Source: Lineus longissimus
Lineage: Eukaryota; Nemertea; Pilidiophora; Heteronemertea; Lineidae
Reading direction: 5' to 3'
Assembly: GCF_910592395.1 (NCBI RefSeq)
Contig: NC_088317.1
Location: 2,046,001-2,110,000, forward strand
Length of the DNA stretch: 64,000 nucleotides
In this document: piece after piece, positions 1 through 13,500 of the stretch
Layout of the letters: every line of letters begins with the position of its first letter
Numbering within the stretch: the stretch's first letter is position 1
Notes under the pieces: generated by a model
The model's database searches: none
What the model saw: only the letters and a program-made list of their open reading frames with translations
Told to the model about the DNA's origin: nothing
Program-made: the position numbers and the translations under genes

Positions 1-518
1 GCCACAAGTTCTGTGGGTCTGAAAACGGGTTATTTTGGCATTGAGTGGTGTGGCGCAAGACTTTAACAAAAACTGCAAGTCCTGTGCGGAGATGGGTGGC
101 AACCAGAATGGAACTAAAATACAGCTACATTGAAAAAAGGATACATGGGTTTCAGCTCCCGCGCAATATAAAACCAAAAGTCATTTCCTATGCACGATTG
201 ATGACCAGATATGAATACCAAGTACTGGTATTGAACCGTATGCGTGGAGAGAACATCAATAAAATCAGTCCTCGATATTCATGAAAAAAGTTTCCTCCTG
301 AGATTTTGTCACTTCAGGATTACAAACTGTTAAAAAATTCTGTCAAGATTCTGACAGAATGTTGTCAGTCCAAGCAGCGGCACAGATCCTGTGGAAATCT
401 TGTTAGTGTTATTGATTTCTGTGCAGTTGTACTGTGGTGGTTTTGATGCAGCGTGTGTCTCCTTCATGTAGACATGTCGTGTCTGTAGGTTCTCAAGATT
501 TCTGAATATCTTGAACCA

Positions 519-574
519 AACTATAGAGTCCTTGATAGAGAGGGTGTCCATTAGAGAGGGACGTTCCACTGTAC
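519..574 (-). repeat. Partial copy of the GAACCTCTC/AAGGACACC repeat
   Basis: Inverted relative to the copy at 51437. It reads GTCCTTGATAGAGAGG, then GTGTCCATTAGAGAGG, and ends GTTCCACTGTAC, matching the TACAGTAGAACCTCT-type terminus of the fuller copy. It lies in the intron upstream of the first visible NALF-like exon. Confidence 0.5.
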
Positions 575-669
575 TCCCGTAAAATGTAGCCATGGTATGC
601 ACAAACCTTGGTGGTCGAGATGAACTTACACCTCATTAAACATCATCATATTTTCGTATTTCATTGCAG

Positions 670-3529
670 AATGCTTACAAGGACTGGCTCTGTGCAAGTA
701 ACATCAAACTTTACGACAGCAAAAAGGGAGAAGTCTGGAAACCATGTCCGTCATACTGTACTGCAGTTGAGCAGCGCTGTCCTTACTTCCTTCCAGATTT
801 CGATGAACAATATGCAGGGGAATCTACTTTTATATGCAGCAGTAAGTATCTAGAGTACAAGGAAAAAAGAATCCAAAATGTGACTCGCTCTACCAAAACT
901 AGGCGCTTGTCGCATCTAAACTTGGCAGGTTGATACGGACTTGTTGTTCATTTCCCTATTGTAGACCTTTTGTGAAATCTATTACAAACTGATTTGGTTA
1001 CATTTCACCAAAGGTCTACAATAGGGAAATGAACAACAAGTCCGTATCAACCTGTCAAGTTCAGATGCGACAAGCGCCTAGGTTACATTTCACCAAAGGT
1101 CTACAATAGGGAAATGAACAACAAGTCTGTATCAACCTGTCAAGTTCAGATGCGACAAGCGCCTAGTTTTGGTAGAGCGGGTCACAAATATGTGACCCGT
1201 CACAGCAAAACCAGGCGCATGTCACTCTGAGCTTGGTAGGTTGAGACGGACTGTTTGTTCATTTCTCTGTTGTCAGCCTTTTGTGAAATATGAGCAAATC
1301 AATTTCTTCCATTATCTTCTGGTGTCATTTAGGCTCATCTTCTGCGCGACATGCGCCTGGTTTTGCTTAACGGGTCACATATTGAGAAGAAAGCCGAGTG
1401 TCGACAAGAGATTATGTCAGTTGGTTGTCAGAGAGTATACCGCTAGTCACTAAAAAAGTCCTCTCAATCTTTGAATGGTTCTAACGATTGGAGCCCATCA
1501 GCATAACTGTGACCATGACACAATCATGCTGAATCGTGAAAGTTACAATGCAGGATTGCACGCTGATCTGACCATAGCCTGCGTATCCATAGACCGTGCG
1601 CTTGTGGCGTTTTTCTTTGTTCTGCGTCTGCTTGTGACCTACCTGTTGCAAACAGTGAGGTTGGTGGATATTGTCTGCTTGCAGTCTCTATAGTTTAGAA
1701 GAACCTCACCCTTGTTCATCAAGCCTAAATGATACAACAGCGTTATGGAATTCTCAGTACTGAAGCTGTTTAAGGAACAATTGGGATGTTAATGAGTCTT
1801 ATTCTCATCACCAGCACATCACACCAAGTTTATCACACTACGAGATCAGAGCCTGCCAACATGTCATACGTATTTTCAAAACAAGCAATGAAATTAGAGA
1901 ATATGGATGTGTGGAACCTCATGTCTCCTTTCAATCATTAACGATTGGGGCGTTGATGAGGTTCATTCTCATCTCTGCCATATCACACCATGTTAATAAC
2001 ATGTTATGTTAGTCAGTGCTACAACGCGAGCATTTCTGACTGGTACCCATTCTTACACCTGGGCGAGGTAAGGCAAGTCAGTCGGAGACCTGCCTAGAGT
2101 TCCATGCTGACTGAGGTGTTCCCACCAGGGATCTCATAACCAAGAGTTGAGCCACAAGTCAACATCAGCTCCTAAGATCTCGCCCTGACCTACTCACTAG
2201 ATCTACTGACCAGAGATCTCTTGACTACTAGCCAAGAGTTGAGCGACGTCCACATCGGCTCCTAAGATCTCGCCCTGACCTACTCACTAGATCTACACTG
2301 TAGCTTAGTTCCATACCTGTTTTAATTGCAATATCAATATTTATTACCCCAACTAACCCAGGGATGAGTAAGTATAGCCAGCTGCCACCTGAAGAGCTTT
2401 AGATTTCTAGACCAGTGTCAACATGTATTGTCTCTAGCTATGTTTTACTCCCGAAGATTTATGTTGTCCCCGAAGTGCTTTTAATACCTCACTAGATGTC
2501 CAAACCAAATCCCAAAATCTGTGTCAGTTGAAAGAGCCACGCTCAGAATAATATTTCATTAGAATCAATGCCTCTTGTTTTTTGATGAACTAGATACATG
2601 TCATGAGTTCTCTGCCTTGAATAATAATTTCAATGTGCTCAATGGTTCTAGAACCCATATCATAACTCAATGAGGACAAGGTTAATGAAAATATGGATAG
2701 AAGCCAGATTTACTGTCGGTGTCATTGGAGATTTGCCCTGGCATGAAGAAGTTTCTCCGGATATTTGCTGAGATGCCTTGAAAAATGATAAAAAGATACT
2801 TCTGAAGAGTGCTGTAAAAACTCCTCTTATTGTAGCCTGATCTAGCTTGTTGGATTCACCAAACTTGCCAAAAACCTTGGCTGAAAGTAAATCTAATGAT
2901 CACCAACCCTATAGCTAGTGAACCGAGCTGAATGTTGTTTATGTAGAAAAGTAGCAGTCATCCATGAAACCCGTAGAAGATCTCCCCATCGTTGTTATTC
3001 TAGCGCCCTTGTAGAGTTTCATAACCCTTGTCAACTATGATGAGATAAACAGGAGGATTTGTAAAACTGGTAAAAACGTGTTGTGGTCGAACTGTAGTTA
3101 TTTTCGTTAGTGGGTTGGACTGGAAATGTACGTTGGAGGTAAAGCAAATGTATGCGGAGAGGGCCTCGGATGTCGTAGACTAAAATCTGATCTAACTTCC
3201 TGCAAGTGCAGTATCTACTCTATCATTGTTAGAGTTGTTACTAAACTTTGCCAATCTTCATTTCAGAACACACCCACATTAAAAATACAGCGGACGGGAG
3301 CAGCCAGCGATGTTATCGGCCGTGCCATATACTCGACGATCACACAATTCATAGCTCTAGCGAACCATGCCTTGACAATGTCGACTCCGACGACGAAACT
3401 AACTCAACTTCTTCTCAGACTAGCGGTGCGTACTCCATCGACGGTCACACGCACAAACACGTAGCTTTCCTAGTTCTACTGTGGCTGTTTAGGACCTATA
3501 TACAATACACTACTATAGGATTAACTTAG
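670..3529 (+). CDS. NALF/FAM155-like NALCN channel auxiliary factor, last two coding exons (5' partial)
   Basis: Two exons are supported: 670-841 (after an AG at 668-669, followed by GTAAGT) and 3267-3529 (after TTTCAG, ending in TAG). The first ends with one base of a codon and the second begins with two, so the frame is kept. Exon 670-841 encodes YKDWLC, a KPCPSYC stretch, then QRCPYFLPD and FIC. This is the cysteine pattern of the FAM155/NALF domain (human NALF1 has YKAWLC, PCKQYC, TRCPFILPD, FIC). The last exon contributes further cysteines and a C-terminal hydrophobic segment (VAFLVLLWLF), matching the family's C-terminal membrane segment. In animals these proteins help the sodium-leak channel NALCN fold and reach the neuronal membrane. 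The N-terminal exons are upstream of the window. The family call is firm. The exact end of the first exon is supported by phase only. Confidence 0.85.
880..1185 (+). mobile_element. Palindromic foldback element, copy 1, with an 85-bp internal duplication
   Basis: Starts GTGACTCGCTCTACCAAAAC and ends with the inverted version (GTTTTGGTAGAGCGGGTCAC-like). It is flanked by AAAT at 876-879 and 1186-1189. The two arms, about 100 bp each, are nearly complementary. Its 306 bp equal the 221 bp of the other full copies plus exactly 85 bp: the right arm is repeated in tandem (996-1080 and 1081-1165). It is non-coding and non-autonomous (MITE or foldback type), inside the NALF-like intron. Confidence 0.8.
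1192..1378 (+). mobile_element. Diverged copy of the same palindromic element
   Basis: Begins GTGACCCGTCACAGCAAAAC and ends CGGGTCAC. It is flanked by ATAT on both sides (1188-1191 and 1379-1382). It shares the words AGGTTGAGACGGACT, TTGTTCATTTC and CTTTTGTGAAAT with copy 1, but is clearly older or a sister subfamily. It sits 6 bp from copy 1. Confidence 0.65.
2139..2296 (+). repeat. Direct repeat, about 92-bp period, two units
   Basis: The block from CCAAGAGTTGAG through CTCACTAGATCTAC occurs at about 2140-2206 and again at about 2232-2295 with a few substitutions. It is intronic and shows no coding potential. Confidence 0.65.
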
Positions 3530-3799
3530 TAAGAAACCTAGCCATGTAGTCTAATGGTTTGCTCACTTCAGCTCATTATCATAATTTATCCATCATATTA
3601 CATAATTTATTCATGGATTATCATAATTTATTCATAAAAGGACATGGAACCTACTGCATGTTTGTACAGATCACGCAGACGCATAGCAATAGGTACATCA
3701 ACCAATCAAAACGTCAGACAAATCATTACGGTGTGTGTCGCGGCTCCCTTTCTCATTCGCGGAGGCACTTTTCATCCATTGAATGTGGTTTCTAATATA

Positions 3800-3900
3800 A
3801 ATAAAAAGCATATTTGAGGCTTGTACATACGCATGTGTATATTTAGATTTGGCACTGGAAAGACGTTACTGTTGTGCTCGTTATGTTAATATTTAATAAA
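3800..3900 (+). terminator. Candidate polyadenylation signals of the NALF-like gene
   Basis: AATAAA occurs at 3800-3805 and 3895-3900, about 270 and 370 bases after the stop codon at 3529. Either could end the transcript. No other gene on this strand is close enough to claim them. Confidence 0.45.
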
Positions 3901-6900
3901 TGACGATTGTGTGATACTGTTATTTTGGCGGTTCTGCTGTGATTCCACCCATATGGCTGAAGATGTGTATGACGGAGTTCTTAGCGTGATACATGAACAG
4001 TGTTTGTTTTCGTTGGGATGATTTGTACTTCCTCGGAAATGGTCCTTCTTTCATCCAACCTGCAGTTTCAACAGTGTTCAGGAGAGTTCTCAGCTCGGAG
4101 ATTTAATCGGCCATGGATTATCAAAATTGAACATTGGATATCAGGAGTAGAAAGTGTGACGTACTGTAATCCACCAAATGTTTGAGGCTTTTTGTTTTTG
4201 TGGATTTCACAAATAACTGAGATTTCTGAAAAAGTTGGGGGGTTTTATTTGAAAAAGCAAAAGAAATTACGTAATCAGCCTGGCAGATCACATAAGTTTT
4301 TCACAAAATCCACGAAGATAAAACAGCAGCAAAAATTTGGTGGTTCTCAAATATTTATGTATGGAGCCCCATTCAAAACTAGACATGTAATACTCCTACA
4401 CATTATCCAAATTATCATGTAGGAAGTCCTTTTTTCTTTGAGGTCAAGTTTATTTTGATGTGATTCATAAACCTTTGTTACAGTTTATTTGGTAAATACG
4501 AAATGGTGTAAAATCAGGGATAATGGAAATTATTATTAAGAAATTCTAGCATAATTCTTCCTTGCATGTGGGTAATTTAACTGACCATACCATGGCGTGT
4601 TCTGCTCTGTAAGCGTGCCACAGAATTATTCGAAGGAATGAGGTCTATATGATGGTCACGAAGACTTCAGCACTGACAAGTGTGATGGAGGAGTTGATTC
4701 ACTTGGCAGTGAAGGTCACACCACGGTTCAGTTTCACTTTAAGATAGACACAAAATGACCAGGGCTCTGGAATAGTATCAAATTGCCATGGGAAAAGTAA
4801 GAAAATACCATTGGAAATGTGAGGAATTATCTTGGCAAAAGTAAGAAACGTGCTTCTAAACACAGATCACCATTACTCCTGATGCTCGTTTATAGAATAT
4901 GTGATCGGCTGTCCTCGAATTGTGATGAAACCTAGTTGCAGCCTCCTTCGCCGTAGGCCTGGTCTGTGGTCTGACTGTAGGCCAAGGGCTTTGGATTTTG
5001 TAGACTGTCTTTCAATGGAGGTTTATCATCATAGATTGTGAACTCTGTTGAGGTGAATTGGTTCTCTTTAATTCCATGATCTCACATTCAGTCATCTCTA
5101 TCCGCCATTGATTGACTTTCCTCCCTAAACTCAACTAAGATTGAACGACAGCCCAAAACCGGTTATGTATGTTTATGTCGAAGTTATGTTGTTCTAAATT
5201 TTTATCGGATACAGAATGGTAGGCTAGAATCATTGTTTTACGAAGACGATACGTAGTTGTTTTAGAAATTATAAGTTTTGAACTCCTGTTTAATCATGTT
5301 TTGTGCAGAGAGGAATTGTTTGGTGTGTTTTAAAAGTTGATGGTAACATTTCTGAGGCCCTTTATATTACCATTTCTGAGGCCCTTACGTTGATGAGTAA
5401 CTATCATGAGGCCCTAATTCTAAGGCCCTGATCTATTGGTTTGGTGTGACTTTGAGTTAATTTGTCTTAAAAATGGTGTATGGTGACTAATTATTTGAGG
5501 AATATTTGAAGAGCTTGTAGCCAATGCTGCTAAAAGTGATTCCGAAAAATGTCTTATGATGAATTACAGCTGACAGTAAAACCCGGCTCTAAATACCAAA
5601 CTGGTTCAATACAATCTTGCAATATTGCACTGTAAATCATGTTAAATGATTCACCACTGCAAAAACTATTAGAGTCGCAGCGGAAAATTTGCATTTATTT
5701 GAAATGACCTCAAAATCGAAGGGATTTACGTCTGAACTCTGCAGTTTCGCCAAGGGTGTACCAGAGGCACCCGTGGGCAAGTCAACTGTTTCACGTTCTT
5801 TAAAATTTTTTCTTGGTGGTACGGTTTAAATCATACCATTCCATCATTTATCATTCCGTTTTTCTCTAGGCCTAGCTCTCTTTCAATACTGTGGACTACT
5901 AGAATACTGTTAGGCCCATTGAGGATCATTGGCGCCTGTTTTGAAATACTTGGAACCCGATACTTGCAGTCAAACATTGACCAAGAGACTTGGGCTCAAA
6001 ACAAATGTCAGCAATTGATCAGGATGTAATTGGTGAGTTGGGGTTGTCATTTTCAAAACGAAATATTTTCATTTTCAAAAAGAAATGTTCGTACGGGTAG
6101 AAAAGTTACTTTAGACCTGCTGTGTTGTGCTGCATGGTGTTCCTACTAAGATTTGTTATTTATATTTATACAGGGGAACTATTCCGGGCCAAAAACTAGT
6201 AAAAATAAAATACTGCATGTAAAATATTAGACCCACTGTGTCAGACTGCATATTCCTAGTCTCCAATGGCTCTGTCAGTGATGGTTATGTTGGTTATATT
6301 CATATTCGCTAAGTTTATTAATTTATTAATTTTTGTGCAGATTGGTTACTTTGGTTATTTAGATTTGGTAGTGACACGAAACTAGTCAAACTTTTGTATA
6401 ATGTATAAATTTGTTGGAGTGATATTTAAAGGATTTGTTGGATATTGCTGTTGGACAATTAAAGGAGGAGTCGACATACTATTGTAATTAATTCGAATGT
6501 TGCTTCTTCCTTGCTGCGGGTATTGACTTATCAAACCTGCGACTTAAGGAGCATTTATGGTGATTCTGAAAAGTTGTTTGTTGTAAACAGTCAAATTGGC
6601 ACCATGTAATTTGCAAAAATTTCTGAAAAAAATAAAATTTCCATGATTTTTTGTTTCAGCTGATTACAATATTTCCTTTATTTTTTACAAAATTTTTTTT
6701 TCTTCCAATTTTGATTTGCCAAAACCACAAAATTTCTGAAGAAAAAAAATCACAATTCCTATTTCGACTGATTATAACTTTTCCTTCATTTTACCACCCA
6801 AAAATTTTTTTGGGCAATTTTATTTGCGAAACCCGCAAAAATGAAACGCCCACAAAAATTTGGCAGTTTACAGTTGATCTCATCCTCACCATCAGGTCAC

Positions 6901-9900
6901 ATGACAATGTGAAGGAGCATGTAATTGACCCAGATTTGCGAGAATGCCAGGGCGCATGGCTGAAAAGGAGATTATATTGTTTTAGATGAAAGGGCACCTG
7001 GCCAAAACCACCTTAGATGGTTTAGTGAGGACCTTGGTTGTAACGCCAGGGATCCATTCAAATTCAGTCTGACCGAAAAAGTGGCAGACACTTTCTTCCG
7101 TTACCAAATTAAACTGTTCATTGAGAAGTGTTCGTTATGATACAGGGTGACTCGAGGTAAATGTCGAAGGAAAGAGGTGGTTAATTGCGTTATAAGTTTT
7201 ATATAGACCAGACAAGTTCAATAGACCAAAATATTTCATATTTGGTTATTGATCTGGTCAAATGTTGCCTGGGTCTCAAAATAACCTTGACCCTTACAGT
7301 TGTTATGAGGTTTGAAGTTCCTCTAATACATTTTCTCTTAAAACAAGGGACAAATCAAAGCCTTGTATCAAGTGCTTTGACTTTGTCTGCACCTTGTTGG
7401 GTTTTATGGTTCTTGGGTGGGAAGTTGTCTGTGTTAGTTAATACTGGAGGAGTAGCATGTGTTATTGCTGAGTCGGCACTTTGTCTGAGTTCTCGCGAAA
7501 GTTAACTTTTCACTACTTTTTTGTTCGTTGAATGTCTATAGCGTGATTTCAATGGGACCCACCTCAATCGGTGTAAAAACCAGAAGATGGGACTAGAAAT
7601 TCCAATTTTTCAGGAATCAAACAAAACTAGAATACAGTTCAGGTTCTAACTGAATGCATCGGAAACTGAGCAAAAAGTACACATTTCGGAAGTATAAATC
7701 CAGCGATGTCCACACTGGAAGTGGGGATAAACAACAGTGCCGGGCCAACTTTAATACCTGCTGCTTCCCCTTTAAGAGTTGTTTTTGTTTCGGAGGGCTG
7801 AATTCAGACTATGGCCAGTTGGTGAAACTCCTACTGCTGTATAATGAAATCATCAAACATGTAGGCGAATTAGTATAAATGGTGTTAAATTTAAGGACAA
7901 ATCGTGTACAATGATGTTAAAACCAGAACATTTTATAAATCATGTTCATTGTGCAGCTAACGTATTCTAGCCCTGTTCCGAACTTTCAAAAAAGGGCCGA
8001 TTATACTTTCTGCATCTGGGAAGATTCTGGTTTGATATTTATTTGTGTCATTTGATCTCTGAACTCTTCCAGGTTTGAGGGTGACTTGATTTTAAAATGT
8101 TTGATCCGGCAGAAAGGCGTTATGATGTATATAATGGTACACAGGGTTCAACCTGGGATGCTTTCACACCACACATTTAGCAGAAGCCTGACCTTGGGAT
8201 GGATCGTCTGCTTGACAATATTTGGAGAAAATGTCAAAAATCGTATTTCCATCACAGGAGAAGAGGAAAGATAGGGTTTCTCAAATATACAAGCTTTGAA
8301 CATGAAAAATTATGATTCTAGGGTGTTGTTGACTTGATGGCCTGGTATGCCATAACGGTCCAGCTAGAACCCTGCATTTAGCCTACGAGAGCATTCTGGG
8401 CAATCTCGAAAAAGTAAAATTTGGAGAAACCAAAGACTCTGAGACTGCACAAGAAGCGGATAGAATTCTTTTTGTATCAACAATCAATGTTTAACAGTTT
8501 TAAATCATTCACTCTCAAATGACGTAAACAATGAAATCTCGAACTCAAATTCTTACAATTTCTCAATGACAGAAGTCACTCTCTGAGCCTCAAGGGTAAT
8601 TCTATTTGAATGAGAGCTTCATCAGTGTTAGTACTGGTCTTGGGTGAGCATATGAAATTGATCTTCCTACCAACAAGAGAAAAGCAGTGTTGTTCCATTT
8701 CCAAAAGTTGGCCAGTTAGCGACAGTCAAACATTAGCTGAACGACTATTGAGTGCCAGTATTTAAAAGTCAGTACACAATAAGTTAATATCAACTTCACG
8801 GCCAAACCAACACCCGAACTTTTCAGACCCACAGACCAACATTTTTTTGGATAATGGAGATGGCTGCGTTTGTGTACAGTTGGGAATCTAGGCCCAGTGT
8901 ATTTACCCTAGCCCTGCCAGATTCCTTCAAATAAGAGGTCTGTGCAAAACAAAAAAACAGAAGACGATTTTTTTTTGCATTTTAAAAACAAATGTTGATA
9001 CCGGTATGAAATAAAAGTTGATGACTTCTCATCCAGAGGTGAGGGGGTCTTTAAAAGTATAGACTGTGAAAATGATGTGGAGTTGATCATCTTCATTCTA
9101 AGGATGGTATTGTCCTGAACATAATGGGTGTAATTCATGAAACACTGGGCTATACAAGTATAACACATTTATATGTTCTCATTTTGAAGAACTCGAGATG
9201 ACCTTCCAAATTGTCTGATGATTCAAGTCAGACTTTGCAGGGAAAATGAATCATCTTTCCTCAATAAAGTTGGGACTCCCCTGCTGTGTCTAGGCTGGTG
9301 GCAAGGAAACGATGCGATCAGTCCTATTTCTAATCTCCAACAGTTGACATGGGCTACTCTTTCAATTGTACAGTTATGGCTGCTGCCAATGAAATTCATC
9401 ACAGTTGACCTGCAGCCGAGTGCCTACAATGAGAGATTTCGGTTGCAGAAACAGGTGATTCTTGTCACAGGGGACAAAAATCACCTTGTTTTTGGTGGTC
9501 TTCGCAGGCACCTGTGACAAGAATCGATCATTGCTTTGACCTACGATCAATGTCCAACCAAGCGATGTCTGTTTTACCCACAGTCGAGTAGAATTTTCAA
9601 CGCCATTGATTGCAGATCGCTGTGAAAAAATTACTCGTTTGCGGATGCAATACTGGAAATGGGACAATCTCAAGTTGCCAAAATACTGTCACCAGCTCCA
9701 GTCGCACAAGCGGATCCCCGGCTTAAACCCCTCAGGCCTGTGAATAATGAATACGAACTAAAACTAGTCTCAATCAATGCTCATTTAATGCTGTGTGTAA
9801 AGCTGCTAATTATGATGCCTCCATTAATGGTTTTTAAACAACTTCCCATGTAGAGAATGTACATAACCCTCCTATTGTATGTTGTTCTTGTAATAAAAGA

Positions 9901-10400
9901 TGGCCATGGGAGGCTGAGCATTTATTTAAACTTGTCTTGTGATTCTTACTACCTATCACTGGATCCTCCAACTAATTGTCCCAATCACCGACATGATTGA
10001 AGTGCGATGACTTGGAAATGACCTGGTTGAGGCCAGAACTGATTTCCTTTGGAAAGAGGATGTCCTGGCCATATTTTCCTGTTAGAGTGCTTCACGGTTT
10101 GTCACCACACTGCTTCGTGGTTTGTCAAGTCTAGTACCGGTACTTCAATCAGTCAGTTGTACCAAGACAACATACATGTAGTTGTACTCCTTGAACTTAT
10201 TGCAGGCACCTCCGCTGTACCAGATTCGAAATCGATACCATTGCCTGACATTTGCAGGCAGTCCTTGTGCAGCATACAGGAAGCTCCGAGTGTTTCAAAC
10301 TTGGGATTTGTGCTGATAGAACAAGTACTCTCATACTGGTCTGTCACTTCCAGTTAGGATATATCAAAATTAAACACTGACAAATGAAAAGAACACGTTA
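3901..10400. other. Intergenic region, no supported gene
   Basis: Between the NALF-like 3' end and the WRAP53 3' end. Open frames here are short, lack recognisable motifs and are not bounded by consistent splice sites. Locally AT-rich stretches occur (for example 6640-6840). Near 5350-5425 the word GAGGCCCT recurs four times. I see no RNA gene. Confidence 0.5.
9457..9525. repeat. Short perfect inverted repeat (hairpin)
   Basis: GATTCTTGTCACAGG at 9457-9471 is the exact reverse complement of CCTGTGACAAGAATC at 9511-9525, with a 39-base loop. Possibly the end of a decayed mobile element. No function is assigned. Confidence 0.55.
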
Positions 10401-10417
10401 TATTATCAACCATATAG

Positions 10418-10423
10418 TTTATT
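10418..10423 (-). terminator. Candidate polyadenylation signal of WRAP53
   Basis: TTTATT on the plus strand reads AATAAA on the minus strand, about 145 bases past the WRAP53 stop codon. Confidence 0.5.
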
Positions 10424-10565
10424 TGACCTGGCATACCAGCCTAAAATGCATACACCTCAATGGCAGTGGATTGCCATCACTGTTAGGACTGACAATACTA
10501 ATCTGAACTCCCAAAGTTTTTAGATAAAATGGCAATAGTTTGAAGGGGTTAAAACTTGTGCTATC

Positions 10566-13500
10566 TTATGAGTCCATCATTTCCGCACCTGGCCCTAACC
10601 ACCACAGATGCAATGAGTTGTCCATTTCTTGCAAGTCCATTTCATCTGAATCACTCTCGCTGCTGTCTCCAGAGAGGGGCCCAGATGATGTGAAATGCTG
10701 CTGTCCGGATCCTGTGGCGAGTAATGGCAGGTATGGATGGAGGCTGGAAGAAAGATGGAGATGATAATTGAGATGCTAATATGTATGTGTTTCAGTGATC
10801 GTTTAGACCAAGGACAAAACTATCTCGGTAACGTCTATGTTGGAATTTGTGCCACTCTTCCTTTAACACTTGGCAGACTGATATGAATATCCACCTACCT
10901 GACGCCATTGTTAGTATCGCTGTGAGTACGGAAACGTAACATTGGTTCAAGAATGTTGTCAGATTCCTGAGCAGACGACAAATCCCAGACACTTGTTGTA
11001 CCATCGTGGTTACCACTGACGAGATATCGCCCAGTCCTGAAAAAAACAATGGTAACATTGAAGCAAAAGTTCTACCAACGACCAATTGGGCCGCACTTTA
11101 TTATAGTACTTCAGTGCGAAATTCTTCAAGGCAGGTGTGTACATACCTGTCCAGATCAAAGTACATGCGCTGGTTAGTTTCGACGGTCCGACGTAAACTG
11201 AACAACGGTTTGCCATAGCTTCGGACATCCCAACAGAGTATCTCGGGATCCTTTCTTCCTCCCGAGTAGATGTAATTGCCGTCTGGAGAAAACTTGATAT
11301 GTGTGATGCCGCCAGCGTGGCCGTCGAGCAGACACATCATCTCACCGGACACAGCGCAATAGATGCTGACTGGAAGAGTATGAAAAATAGCTTCGATGAG
11401 CACATAAGGAAAATAATGGCACTGTTGACAGACAAGAAGACTTCAGTTAGTACATGTAGTGTGCATTAGTTGCATAGTGGTACAAGACAATGGGGTCTGA
11501 TTAAAGATCACAATGTCCATTGTCAAACCAACAATCTTCAGATTCCTGTCGATCAATGGAGGCCAGAGAAGCTCTGGTAAACCTGTGCCTACAGCAGTTT
11601 GCTTGAACAAGGGAACATTCTCCTACCTGTCTTTGCATAGGACCCCACTGCATAGAGACCATCATCGGGACTAACAGCAATGCAGGACAGTATTCCTCTT
11701 TGGTATGCTGGGGTGACAGTCTTCTTTGCTGAATTGAAAACACAGATTGTTGATGAAGGTTTTAACTGCTATATTAAACTGCATGAAATATTCTAAAAAA
11801 TTAGTTAGAGACCTTATGATCTCTCTTTTGAGGACTTCCATTGGTCAGATAATTTGGACTGACAGTCACATGCCTATGGAACATGTGACAGTATTAGATT
11901 GTATTTTGTACTATATTAAGCCTAACTAGTGACGTACTGTTGAGGTCTCTTCAGAATTGGATGCTGGATGCAGACCGCAAAGACAGGCCAATTCATTGAG
12001 ACTCAGTAACCTCATTCTAACTTCAAGACTCTTGGCAAGCATGTTGAAACATGTACACAGTCAAGTTAAGAATACACAGACCTTTTCCTTTTTTTCTCTT
12101 GTGTCCTCTATTAGCTGTAGCCGAAACAGTCACCATAGCTACAAAGTGAGAAGCAGACGTTATACTATTATATTTTGTCAATACATTAAACGGTAAGAAA
12201 GCATACTTGGGAATCTCGCCACAGGTTCAATATTTGATCACGACAATAAAGTTAACAAATGGTTTTGTCACCAACCACAATGGAACCCATAAATGACTCC
12301 GAAACCAGTGAATGACTTCCTGGACTCTCTCGAGTGTTATTTACTTCCTTGTTCCTAAGCGCTCTCTATCCTTGTTTTTTGGCCTCATCTCAACCGTGGA
12401 AAATTCGGACGAGGAAGATCTATTTTAAAGCACTAACCTTTATTCTGCCTTGTCTCACAATCCCTGCCGGGTCGATTTATGTCAAAGATCCTGACAGCTC
12501 CATTGAAACCACAGTACAACTTGTCTCCAGAATTACTGAAGGCAACACTGTATGCTGAAGTTATCTCATCCTGAAGGAGGAAGAAGGATCATAATACTTC
12601 CGATATCAAAGTAAATAGCTATTTCTTAAAACTAGAGTTTCCTAACTGGATGTTCTGAGCCTTCAGGTTCTGGTCAAGGCCATGACGGGAATGAGTTTCA
12701 ACATTGGATCTTGTCCTTATATTGTATGTGTTTCCCAGCTGGAACACCATATTAATGTAGCAACGATGTAACTGGAAGTCAATTCAGTCTCAACATCATA
12801 CTTACAGCTTGATCATAAGCCCTGTAAGTACATCTGAGTTCGCCGGTGAATGCATCCCACATATGGACGGGGTTGTCCCGACATGTACTCACTAAACTGA
12901 AACAAATTGAGCAAGTTCATTCAGCATGCATACAACCTCAAATAATCTGATGACGGAAGTACTGAGAACAACATGTTGGCGCCCTCCGCGACTGTGATGT
13001 GTAGACCAAGATGGCTCAAAATACCAAAAGACTTTTCTTACCAGCAGGAGACCGGGTCTTGTGAGGACATTCGAGGATACCAACAGTAATCATAGATTAG
13101 GTCACCTTCCTTCATCTTCAACACTGACGACTGAAAGAAAAGTGAAAGAAGATCAGCTACTCAGACAAGTCAAAGATAACTTTGGCTGATGACTACTACA
13201 ATAAAGGTATTAATGCACTATTTCATAGAAGACTAGTAGGGTTTTGAGTTTGTAGGCTTTCTTTTTTTTAGAAAACAAACCAATCTTACCAATTCAGGCA
13301 GGTTGTCCGTCTGCTGAGACCATACTTCAGGTGGCAGGTTGAATAATCGTAATTGGTTATCGTCGCTGTTCGTCAGGAGACATGTACCATCAGGAGACCT
13401 GGGAAGTGATCATGTGACAGTTTAAAACATTTTTAGCCAATAAATAGGACTGTTTTTTGCCTCTATTTTCGGTTTCTTTGAATAAATTTCTTTGATATTT

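Noticed and set aside
45-284. 79-codon frame at the window start
   Set aside because: No resemblance to NALF/FAM155 or another family and no splice support; treated as intron.
4192-4422. Lysine-rich 76-codon frame
   Set aside because: AT-rich sequence giving Lys/Phe by composition; no motif.
11501-11743. 80-codon minus-strand frame
   Set aside because: Overlaps a WRAP53 exon in the wrong frame.
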